From NCBI GenBank assembly GCA_002434335.1, contig DJJW01000010.1, positions 23,052 through 29,101 on the forward strand: a stretch of DNA of 6,050 nt. The letters are read 5' to 3'. Positions 1 through 5,203 of the stretch are shown here, piece by piece. The DNA is from Lachnoclostridium sp. UBA6558 (GTDB lineage Bacteria; Bacillota; Clostridia; Lachnospirales; Lachnospiraceae). The notes beneath the pieces are model-generated. The model was not told the DNA's origin. It saw only the letters and a program-made list of their open reading frames with translations, and searched no databases. Each line of letters begins with the position of its first letter. The stretch's first letter is position 1. The translations under genes were made by a program, and so were the position numbers.

Positions 1-1
1 A

Positions 2-232
2 ATGAAAGAATTAGTTAAAGTAATTGCTACATCACTCGTTGATCACCCTGAAGAAGTTGTTGTAACAGAAAAGGAAACCGACCAGTCCATTATTGTGGAG
101 TTAAAGGTTGCACCTGAGGACATGGGGAAGGTCATCGGCAAGCAAGGCCGAATAGCAAAATCCATTCGTACCGTTGTAAAAGCAGCAGCTGCAAAGGATG
201 ATAAAAAGGTAGTTGTTGAAATTCTTCAATAA
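2..232 (+). CDS. khpA: KhpA, small KH-domain RNA-binding protein (YlqC family)
   Basis: This 76-residue protein consists almost entirely of one KH RNA-binding domain. The GxxG loop that contacts single-stranded RNA is visible as VIGKQGR (GKQG at residues 46-49), preceded by a beta strand (about 28-38) and followed by the IAKSIRTVVKAAAAK helix. In Firmicutes KhpA pairs with KhpB (Jag/EloR) as a cytoplasmic RNA chaperone linked to cell elongation and division; that role is family knowledge. The length matches the family and the MKELVKVIATSLVDHP start is typical, so the gene looks complete, although its ribosome binding site lies outside the window. Its position before rimM and trmD matches the usual ffh-rpsP-khpA-rimM-trmD order, so rpsP probably lies just upstream. 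No ylqD-like gene follows it, unlike in Bacillus. Confidence 0.93.
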   Translation: MKELVKVIATSLVDHPEEVVVTEKETDQSIIVELKVAPEDMGKVIGKQGRIAKSIRTVVKAAAAKDDKKVVVEILQ

Positions 233-248
233 TAATATTTATGCCTTA

Positions 249-344
249 AAGGACCCTGTCTGGATTAGGTGGTAGAAAGAAAAGCTCTGGAAAATAAATT
301 TTTCCGGAGAATTCTTTCCTTATCCCTTACTTGCAAGGGTTCTT
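249..344 (+). other. Candidate structured RNA between khpA and rimM
   Basis: Three helices can be drawn by hand in this non-coding stretch. A long-range pairing joins AAGGACCCT (249-257) to AGGGTTCTT (336-344), nine pairs with one G-U. It encloses a strong hairpin at 275-318: GAAAGAA pairs with TTCTTTC, and CTCTGGAAAA pairs with TTTTTCCGGAG across a small internal loop. A third helix, CCCTT (324-328) with AAGGG (335-339), uses the same bases as the long-range arm, so the two exclude each other. The small helix is followed by TTCTTATTTTA, which could act as a weak terminator. The layout resembles an attenuator or processing element, but no known RNA family was recognised. Chance folding in AT-rich DNA is possible. 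Confidence 0.4.
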
Positions 345-376
345 ATTTTATACAGAAATGTTATTATTACAAAGAA

Positions 377-408
377 GCTGGCTTATCCGGGATAACAGCA
401 GGATTTTA
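377..408 (+). other. Bulged hairpin upstream of rimM with short T run
   Basis: GCTG (377-380) pairs with CAGC (396-399), and TTATC (383-387) pairs with GATAA (391-395), leaving a GC bulge at 381-382 and a three-base loop. A short TTTT run follows at 405-408. It could be a weak terminator or a processing site in the khpA-rimM spacer. The T run is poor, so its function is uncertain. I found no convincing promoter in 233-459: a TATAAT at 439-444 lies too close to the rimM start and has no partner -35. Confidence 0.3.
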
Positions 409-459
409 GTATAGAATATACATAAATAATGGTTGCAGTATAATTGATAAGGAGTATCA

Positions 460-966
460 ATGGAAGATTATTTAAGAGTTGGGGTAATAGCATCTACCCA
501 TGGAATTAAAGGTGAAGTGAAAGTATTTCCTACCACGGATGATATGGAGCGTTTTAAATATTTAAAACAGGTGTTTTTAGATACGAAAAAGGAATATAAG
601 GAACTTGAAATTACAGGGGTCAAATTTTTTAAGCAGTGGGCTATCCTGAAGTTTAAGGGAATTGATAATATAAATGATATAGAGAAATACAAAGGCTGCG
701 ATTTATTGGTTACAAGGGAAAATGCAGTGAAATTACAGGAGGATGAATTCTTTATCTGTGATATTCTGGATTCGGTTGTCGTTACTGATGAAGGAGAAGA
801 ACTGGGTGTATTAACAGATGTGCTGTCTACGGGTGCAAATGATGTCTATGTAGTTACCACCAAAGAAAAGAAAGAGATTCTTCTGCCTTCCATAAAAGAA
901 TGTATTATAGATGTCGATGTTGAAAACAAAAAGATATTAGTACATTTAATGCCTGGATTAATATAA
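460..966 (+). CDS. rimM: RimM, 16S rRNA processing and 30S maturation factor
   Basis: RimM binds ribosomal protein S19 and helps mature the head of the 30S subunit in the cytoplasm (family knowledge). The 168 residues match the usual length. The N-terminal barrel carries the hallmark VGVIASTHGIKGEVKVFP (residues 7-24). The linker DEFFICDILDSVVV (95-108) leads into the C-terminal PRC-barrel domain, with LSTGANDVYVV (122-132) and the closing EILLPSIKECIIDVDVENKK segment (from 139). The ATG at 460 is set by AAGGAG at 449-454, five bases upstream. The 73 bases to the trmD ATG hold no terminator, so rimM and trmD are probably co-transcribed, as in many bacteria. Confidence 0.96.
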   Translation: MEDYLRVGVIASTHGIKGEVKVFPTTDDMERFKYLKQVFLDTKKEYKELEITGVKFFKQWAILKFKGIDNINDIEKYKGCDLLVTRENAVKLQEDEFFICDILDSVVVTDEGEELGVLTDVLSTGANDVYVVTTKEKKEILLPSIKECIIDVDVENKKILVHLMPGLI

Positions 967-1039
967 ATTTTAATTATATTTTGGATGGAAAAGACAAAAA
1001 GAAGGCAGAGTGGAAAATAGTAACAGAAAGGTTTATCAC

Positions 1040-1804
1040 ATGAATTTTTATGTATTGACCCTTTTTCCGGAGATGATCAGGCAGGGGCTGTCTGCCAGTA
1101 TAATTGGACGTGCTGTGGAAAAAGGTATTCTTAAGTTAAACACGATAGATATCAGAAATTTCTCGGAAAATAAACATAACAGAGTAGATGATTATCCTTA
1201 TGGAGGCGGTGCAGGAATGGTCATGGCAGCCGGTCCGGTGGTAAGGGCTTATCGTTCTGTCAAGGAACAGATAGCTGTGGCAGCAGAAAATGCTGAGGCT
1301 ACCGGAAATGAAAAGACACCCAGAGTGGTATACCTTACACCTCAGGGAAAGGTATTTAACCAGTCTATGGCGGAAGATTTCGCAAAAGAAGAGAATCTAA
1401 TCTTTCTTTGCGGTCATTATGAGGGAATCGATGAACGTGCACTGGAAATGATCGTTACGGATAATGTATCCATTGGAGATTATGTATTAACCGGAGGAGA
1501 ACTTCCTTCCATGGTTATGATTGATGCGATTAGCAGACTGGTGCCTGGAGTTTTAAATAACGATACTTCTGCTGAGTTTGAGACTTTTCAGGACAACCTG
1601 TTAGAATACCCGCAATATACCAGGCCGGAAGAATTTGAGGGCAGAAAAGTACCTGAAGTGCTGTTATCCGGTCATCACGGCAAGGTTGAGGAGTGGAGAA
1701 GACAGCAATCTCTTCTTCGAACAGTTAATAATCGTCCGGATTTAATGGAAAGGGCTATTTTGTCGGAGAAGGATAAATCCTATCTTAAAAAAATTAAACA
1801 ATAA
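1040..1804 (+). CDS. trmD: TrmD, tRNA (guanine-37-N1)-methyltransferase
   Basis: TrmD uses S-adenosylmethionine to methylate G37 next to the anticodon, preventing +1 frameshifting. It is a SPOUT enzyme with a trefoil knot, active as a dimer. From ATG 1040 the product has 254 residues, normal for the family. Visible motifs are YVLTLFPEM (4-12), DYPYGGGAGMVM (51-62), YLTPQGKVFNQ (98-108), LCGHYEGIDER (123-133), SIGDYVLTGGE (144-154), DAISRLVPGVL (162-172) and YPQYTRP (190-196). I chose ATG 1040 because AGAAAGG lies at 1025-1031 and the family starts here. An in-frame GTG at 1010 would add ten unconserved residues and has its GAAGG only four bases away. The Arg matching E. coli Arg154 is present (166), but the position of catalytic Asp169 is Glu181 (see findings). 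Confidence 0.95.
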   Translation: MNFYVLTLFPEMIRQGLSASIIGRAVEKGILKLNTIDIRNFSENKHNRVDDYPYGGGAGMVMAAGPVVRAYRSVKEQIAVAAENAEATGNEKTPRVVYLTPQGKVFNQSMAEDFAKEENLIFLCGHYEGIDERALEMIVTDNVSIGDYVLTGGELPSMVMIDAISRLVPGVLNNDTSAEFETFQDNLLEYPQYTRPEEFEGRKVPEVLLSGHHGKVEEWRRQQSLLRTVNNRPDLMERAILSEKDKSYLKKIKQ

Positions 1805-1832
1805 GGATGATAATTTATAGAATAAAACAAAA

Positions 1833-1868
1833 AATAGACATAAGTGTCTATTGACTACCAAGGTAGTC
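1833..1868. repeat. Two abutting perfect inverted repeats at the rplS promoter
   Basis: AATAGACA-TAAG-TGTCTATT (1833-1852) has 8-base perfect arms. GACTACC-AA-GGTAGTC (1853-1868) has 7-base perfect arms and starts on the very next base. The first dyad ends on the TT of the -35 hexamer. The second covers the rest of the -35 and most of the spacer. This is where a repressor operator would lie, though no regulator family is recognised. Read on the minus strand, the first dyad is followed by a T-rich run (TTTTTTGTTTT), so it could also terminate antisense transcripts entering trmD. The + strand has no T tract here, so it is not a good trmD terminator. Confidence 0.6.
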
Positions 1869-1879
1869 GAGTGTATTAT
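1851..1879 (+). promoter_or_regulatory. Promoter P1 upstream of rplS
   Basis: The -35 is TTGACT (1851-1856) and the -10 is TATTAT (1874-1879), separated by exactly 17 bases: a near-consensus housekeeping (sigma-A type) promoter. The predicted start is near 1886-1887, which is the first base of the long stem-loop at 1887-1947. It would allow rplS to be transcribed separately from the upstream rimM-trmD genes. Confidence 0.65.
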
Positions 1880-1886
1880 CATAATA

Positions 1887-1947
1887 GATGCACAGGCAGT
1901 AGAGGGGAGTACATTAAAACATATAAGTTGTACTTTGCCTGTGCGTC
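1887..1947 (+). other. Stable 5' stem-loop of the P1 transcript
   Basis: GATGCACAGGCA (1887-1898) pairs with TGCCTGTGCGTC (1936-1947) over 12 base pairs with one G-U. An inner AGTACA/TGTACT helix (1908-1913 with 1929-1934) lies beyond a lopsided loop of about nine purine-rich bases on the 5' side and one base on the 3' side. The structure would form the extreme 5' end of the RNA made from P1. Such a stem can protect an mRNA from 5'-end-dependent decay or be a protein-binding leader. No T tract follows, so it is not a terminator. Confidence 0.5.
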
Positions 1948-1992
1948 TGCATTTGATAATAGAGAAAAATCATTTAAATAAAGAGAATTTAC

Positions 1993-2021
1993 TTGCATTT
2001 TCTGGTGTAGCATGTTATAGT
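1993..2021 (+). promoter_or_regulatory. Promoter P2 upstream of rplS (extended -10)
   Basis: The -35 is TTGCAT (1993-1998) and the -10 is TATAGT (2016-2021), with a 17-base spacer ending in TGT (2013-2015), an extended -10 element. The predicted start is near 2028, which gives a leader of about 105 bases that still contains the candidate L19 leader at 2047-2107 but lacks the P1 stem-loop. Confidence 0.55.
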
Positions 2022-2046
2022 AAGTTGTTGTGAGATGGGATGGTCC

Positions 2047-2107
2047 TCTGATACAACGCCCTTTAACAGGATGGTACAAGCTGTTTAACCGAGGCAAGGT
2101 ATTAAGA
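2047..2107 (+). promoter_or_regulatory. Candidate ribosomal-protein (L19-type) mRNA leader
   Basis: A single long, interrupted stem-loop can be drawn. TCTGATAC (2047-2054) pairs with GTATTA and GA (2099-2107) with one bulged A. A 3x3 internal loop follows (AAC/AAG). GCC (2058-2060) pairs with GGC (2093-2095), and TTTAACAG (2062-2069) pairs with CTGTTTAA (2081-2088) with one mismatch, closed by an 11-base loop. It ends about 11 bases before the AAGGAGGT of rplS. Low-GC Gram-positives are known to carry an L19 leader upstream of rplS thought to mediate autoregulation. Assignment to that family rests on position and foldability, not on a covariance match. Confidence 0.5.
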
Positions 2108-2133
2108 ACATCGAATTTAAGGAGGTCACATAA

Positions 2134-2481
2134 ATGAATAACATTATTAAAGAAATCGAAGCTGCTCAGCTTAAAAGCGAAATCGCAGACTTCAACGTAG
2201 GCGATACTGTTAAAGTATATGCAAAAGTAAAAGAAGGTAATCGTGAAAGAACACAGGTTTTCGAAGGTACTGTTTTAAAGAGACAGAACGGTGGAGCCAG
2301 AGAAACATTTACTGTAAGAAAAGCTTCTAACGGTATCGGCGTTGAGAAGACTTGGCCCCTGCATTCCCCTAGTGTTGAGAAAATCGAAGTTATCAGACAC
2401 GGTAAGGTTAGAAGAGCTAAGTTAAATTATTTACGTGGCAGAGTAGGTAAGAAAGCTAAAGTTAAAGAAATCGTAAAATAA
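2134..2481 (+). CDS. rplS: 50S ribosomal protein L19
   Basis: L19 (bL19) sits at the 30S-50S interface of the large subunit. The 115 residues are full length. Characteristic stretches are FNVGDTVKVYAKVKEG (about 20-35), RTQVFEGTVLKRQNG (39-53), the TFTVRKASNGIGVEKTWPLHSP block (58-79) and the basic KVRRAKLNYLRGRVGKKAK tail (91-109). The start is certain: AAGGAGGT at 2119-2126 with a 7-base spacer. Codon use is more uniform than in its neighbours, as expected for a highly expressed gene. Two promoters and a structured leader lie upstream and a strong terminator downstream, so rplS can form its own transcription unit inside the cluster. Confidence 0.98.
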   Translation: MNNIIKEIEAAQLKSEIADFNVGDTVKVYAKVKEGNRERTQVFEGTVLKRQNGGARETFTVRKASNGIGVEKTWPLHSPSVEKIEVIRHGKVRRAKLNYLRGRVGKKAKVKEIVK

Positions 2482-2504
2482 TTGCACGTAACCAAAAAAA
2501 CGGG

Positions 2505-2539
2505 AAGGGACAACTACTTTTAGTATTGTCCCTTTTATT
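2505..2539 (+). terminator. Intrinsic terminator after rplS
   Basis: AAGGGACAA (2505-2513) pairs perfectly with TTGTCCCTT (2526-2534), and TAC/GTA pairing is possible inside the loop. TTATT follows directly, and a run of A lies just before the stem. It starts 23 bases after the rplS stop. No clear promoter is seen in the remaining bases before lepB, so lepB is probably expressed by read-through or from a weak promoter I cannot identify. Confidence 0.85.
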
Positions 2540-2593
2540 ATCCTGTTTCATTAAACTTCCAATTATTACATCGGATATTAAAGAGAGGTTCCT

Positions 2594-3184
2594 ATGAAAT
2601 ATGATTTCGAAAAAGAGGACAAAGGGCCGATATTAAAAAAAATAATAATATCTCTGCTCATATGGTTCATTGAAATAGCCGCAGTTGTAACACTGGCTTA
2701 TTATATTACCCATTATGCGTTGGAAAAGACCTTAATGTCTGGTCAGTCCATGGAAAGTACCCTGAAAGATCAGGATAATATATTAATCAATAAATTTGCT
2801 TATGTATTTAGTGAACCTAAAAGATTTGACGTTATTGTCTTTAAACAATCGGATAAAGAACATAGCTATTTAAATATCAAAAGAGTCATTGGCCTTCCCG
2901 GTGAAACCATCCGCATCGTTGACGGAAAAGTATATATAGATGGTTCAGTACTTAGGGAACCTGTTAAAACGGAAGCTATTACCAATGCAGGATTGGCAGA
3001 AGAAGAAATCAAGCTGGATGAGAATGAATTCTTTGTCCTTGGAGATAATCGAAACAACAGTGAAGACAGCCGTTTTGCCAATATAGGAAACATTGTAACT
3101 GGAGACATTATAGGGAAAGCCTGGATTAGAGAAAATGGCTTTGCCTTTATAAATAAATTAAATACCGTAAAGGAGGAGGAATAA
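2594..3184 (+). CDS. lepB: Signal peptidase I
   Basis: This membrane-bound serine protease cleaves signal peptides from secreted pre-proteins on the outer face of the membrane. The 196 residues fit the short Gram-positive type. A charged cytoplasmic N terminus is followed by one membrane segment (about 17-43). The catalytic Ser52 lies in SGQSMESTL (49-57) and the general base Lys97 in YLNIKRVIGLPGE (92-104). The conserved GDNRNNSEDSR box is at 150-160. ATG 2594 follows GAGAGG (2583-2588) at five bases. The stop codon shares one base with the rbgA start (TAATG), and its last codons supply the rbgA ribosome binding site, so the two are translationally coupled. Confidence 0.96.
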   Translation: MKYDFEKEDKGPILKKIIISLLIWFIEIAAVVTLAYYITHYALEKTLMSGQSMESTLKDQDNILINKFAYVFSEPKRFDVIVFKQSDKEHSYLNIKRVIGLPGETIRIVDGKVYIDGSVLREPVKTEAITNAGLAEEEIKLDENEFFVLGDNRNNSEDSRFANIGNIVTGDIIGKAWIRENGFAFINKLNTVKEEE

Positions 3185-4077
3185 TGCATTTTCAATGGTA
3201 TCCTGGTCATATGTCCAAAGCAAAACGTGTGATGCAGGAAGATATGAAGCTAATCGACGTAGTCATCGAACTGGTTGATGCACGTATTCCGCTGAGCAGC
3301 AAAAATCCAGATATTAATCAGATTGCCGGTAATAAATCAAGGGTTATTCTGTTAAATAAATATGATTTATCAGACGATGTTCAGAACCAGAAATGGAAGG
3401 AATATTTTGAAAGCCAGGGATATATAGCAGCACTTGTTAATTCAAAAAAGGGAGACGGAATCAGAAAGGTGAATGATGCCGTTATAACAGCCTGCAAAGC
3501 TAAAATTGAAAGAGACAGAAAAAGAGGAATCCTGAACAGACCATTGCGTGCCATGGTTGTTGGTATTCCTAATGTGGGAAAATCTACCTTTATTAACAGT
3601 ATCTCAGGTAAGGCTTCTGCCAAAACCGGAAATAAACCCGGTGTAACAAAGGGTAAACAGTGGATTAAATTAAATAAATCCATTGAACTTTTAGATACGC
3701 CTGGTATTTTATGGCCGAAATTTGAGGATCAGAGAGTTGGTCTTCATCTTGCTTTAATCGGGTCAATAAGAGATGATATCTTAAACAGCTATTCCATGAG
3801 CCTTAATCTCATAACTTTTCTGACTACGTATTATAAGGGCAGCTTAACAGAGCGATATGGTATAATTGAAAGCGAAGATGCAGTAGAGAACCTTGCAGCT
3901 ATTGCAAAGAAAAGAGCCTGTTTATTAAAGGGTGGGGAGCTGGATCTTGAAAAAGCTTCAGGTTTCCTGGTGGATGATTTTCGTAATGCGAAGCTTGGAA
4001 AGGTAACGCTGGAATTTCCGCCGGAAATCGAAAGTAAAGCCCTGGGGGAAGAGACTGATAATTCCGCAAGCGAATAA
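3184..4077 (+). CDS. rbgA: RbgA (YlqF), 50S ribosome assembly GTPase
   Basis: RbgA is a circularly permuted GTPase needed for a late step of 50S assembly, including incorporation of L16 in Bacillus (family knowledge). The permuted motif order is visible: G4 NKYD (58-61), G5 region NSKKG (86-90), then G1 GIPNVGKS (127-134), G2 Thr in PGVTKG (152-157) and G3 DTPG (171-174). The N-terminal WYPGHM contains His9, the residue proposed to act in GTP hydrolysis. The C-terminal helical RNA-binding domain ends in FLVDDFRNAKLGKVTLEFP (261-279), followed by an acidic tail. The 297 residues are slightly longer than usual because of that tail. The start overlaps the lepB stop by one base and is served by AAGGAGGAGG at about 3170-3179. 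Confidence 0.97.
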   Translation: MHFQWYPGHMSKAKRVMQEDMKLIDVVIELVDARIPLSSKNPDINQIAGNKSRVILLNKYDLSDDVQNQKWKEYFESQGYIAALVNSKKGDGIRKVNDAVITACKAKIERDRKRGILNRPLRAMVVGIPNVGKSTFINSISGKASAKTGNKPGVTKGKQWIKLNKSIELLDTPGILWPKFEDQRVGLHLALIGSIRDDILNSYSMSLNLITFLTTYYKGSLTERYGIIESEDAVENLAAIAKKRACLLKGGELDLEKASGFLVDDFRNAKLGKVTLEFPPEIESKALGEETDNSASE

Positions 4078-4112
4078 TATAATGAAAAAATCTTTTGGAT
4101 TACACGGAAATC

Positions 4113-4121
4113 TGATATAAT
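4113..4121 (+). promoter_or_regulatory. Extended -10 promoter downstream of rbgA
   Basis: TGA-TATAAT (TATAAT at 4116-4121) is a perfect -10 with an extended TGn. The upstream -35 is weak: TTTTGGAT around 4093-4100 at 15-17 bases. The predicted start is near 4128. Transcription from here would meet the terminator at 4157-4199 almost at once. Confidence 0.45.
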
Positions 4122-4156
4122 AGCTATATCACTTAATTGCCGATTACAAGAGATTG

Positions 4157-4199
4157 AAACAAAAGAGAAAGATGTTCAATCTTTCTCTTTTGTTTTATA
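4157..4199 (+). terminator. Strong 17-bp terminator hairpin after rbgA
   Basis: AAACAAAAGAGAAAGAT (4157-4173) pairs perfectly with ATCTTTCTCTTTTGTTT (4179-4195) around the loop GTTCA, followed by TTATAA. The T-rich 3' arm and tail give Rho-independent termination on the + strand, and the A-rich 5' side could serve the minus strand as well. It ends the lepB-rbgA transcript and would also end any RNA from the promoter at 4113-4121. An alternative pairing of 4149-4158 with 4175-4184 would break it (see findings). Confidence 0.85.
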
Positions 4200-4407
4200 A
4201 ATCTGGGAGTATAGCATCTGAAAATGAAAGGCCTGGTCTTAATTTACCTTATTGTGTAATAAGATAAAAAGCTGTTTTAAAGATTGGTGTTTAAAAGTAT
4301 TTAAAATTCTTAGTTATTTCGTTTCTTTGAATTGGGATTAAGCTATATTACCAGAATATTAAAATAAATTAATACATAAGAAAGTAAGTAAAGGAATGAG
4401 GTTATTT
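4200..4407 (+). other. AT-rich non-coding stretch before rnhB
   Basis: About 200 bases lie between the terminator and the rnhB start, with no gene that I can support. The stretch is very AT-rich and has several partial promoter-like hexamers, such as TTGGTG at 4284 and TTGAAT at 4327, but none has a well-spaced partner. The rnhB-ylqH-yraN promoter presumably lies here. Near the end AAGGA (4391-4395) and GAGG (4398-4401) form the rnhB ribosome binding site. Confidence 0.5.
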
Positions 4408-5166
4408 ATGGGAATGAGTATACAGGCTGTTAAAGAAGAATTTCTTCTGGCCAAAGAAGAGGAAATCGCCGATATGATTATTAAATATCAAGAGGATACC
4501 AGAACAGGTGTAAAAAGTCTTCTTGCTAAGCACAGAAAGAGACTTGCTGCATTGGAAGAAGAGAAGAACAGAATATACGAGATGAATTCATATGAAAGGA
4601 ATTATAGAGAATATTCTTATGTCTGTGGTATTGATGAAGTAGGAAGAGGCCCTTTAGCAGGACCGGTTATGGCGGCAGCGGTCATTCTTCCAAAGAACTG
4701 CGACATCTTATATATAAATGATTCCAAGCAATTGACTGAGAAAATGAGAGAGAAGCTCTATGATGAAATCATGGAGAAAGCTATTGCAATCGGAGTGGGT
4801 TCTGTTCCGCCGGCTAAAATTGATGAAATTAATATTTTGCAGGCAACCTATGAAGCAATGCGTCAGGCTATCGGTAATTTGAAGGTGACGCCGGATATTC
4901 TTTTAAATGATGCCGTTACCATACCACAGGTACCAATAAAACAGGTTCCTATTATAAAAGGTGATGCAAAGAGTGTATCCATAGCGGCAGCCAGCATAAT
5001 AGCAAAGGTAGCAAGAGACCGTATTATGAAAGCATATGATCAGATATTCCCGGCTTATGGCTTTGCTTCCAATAAAGGATATGGCTCAGGGGATCATATT
5101 GAGGCATTGAAAAAATTTGGTCCGACACCTTTACATAGAATGAGTTTTATAAAGAACTTTATCTGA
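4408..5166 (+). CDS. rnhB: Ribonuclease HII
   Basis: RNase HII cleaves RNA in RNA-DNA hybrids and single ribonucleotides built into DNA. The 252-residue product has the N-terminal extension (about 70 residues, helical and Lys/Glu-rich) common in Firmicutes, followed by the catalytic domain. The four metal-binding residues can be placed: Asp76 and Glu77 in GIDEVGRGPLAGP, Asp168 in ILLNDAVTIP and Asp186 in IIKGDAKSVSIAAASIIAK. NKGYGSGDH (222-230) and GPTPLHRMSF (238-247) complete the family signature. I prefer ATG 4408, six bases after GAGG (4398-4401). The in-frame ATG at 4396 directly abuts AAGGA and has no room for ribosome binding. ATG 4414 is also possible. ylqH follows after 37 bases. Confidence 0.95.
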   Translation: MGMSIQAVKEEFLLAKEEEIADMIIKYQEDTRTGVKSLLAKHRKRLAALEEEKNRIYEMNSYERNYREYSYVCGIDEVGRGPLAGPVMAAAVILPKNCDILYINDSKQLTEKMREKLYDEIMEKAIAIGVGSVPPAKIDEINILQATYEAMRQAIGNLKVTPDILLNDAVTIPQVPIKQVPIIKGDAKSVSIAAASIIAKVARDRIMKAYDQIFPAYGFASNKGYGSGDHIEALKKFGPTPLHRMSFIKNFI

Positions 5167-5203
5167 CACCCTTAAGGTATATATAATGGGAGGAGTGATT
5201 TCT

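Noticed and set aside
439..444. TATAAT as a -10 promoter element for rimM
   Set aside because: No -35 is found at 16-18 bases (the site reads ATATAC), and a start from here would leave almost no room for the ribosome binding site at 449-454.
468..692. Minus-strand open frame of 74 codons opposite rimM
   Set aside because: It is contained in rimM, which is fully supported by family motifs, and it has no ribosome binding site.
1851..2033. Open frame of 60 codons starting with TTG upstream of rplS
   Set aside because: The start codon is part of the -35 hexamer, there is no ribosome binding site, and the frame covers stem-loops and a second promoter. It is leader DNA, not a gene.
1879..2097. 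Minus-strand open frame of 72 codons across the rplS leader
   Set aside because: The composition is not protein-like, there is no good ribosome binding site, and it overlaps promoters and paired RNA arms that explain the sequence better.
2866..3210. Minus-strand open frame of 114 codons opposite lepB
   Set aside because: It is the shadow of a clearly conserved gene on the + strand. Its serine- and leucine-rich text is typical of reverse-complement reading.
3381..3683. Minus-strand open frame of 100 codons opposite rbgA
   Set aside because: It lies wholly within rbgA, crosses its GTPase motifs, and shows no recognisable domain of its own.
4396..4398. ATG 4396 as the rnhB start
   Set aside because: AAGGA ends on the base just before this ATG, leaving no spacing. 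ATG 4408 has GAGG at six bases.
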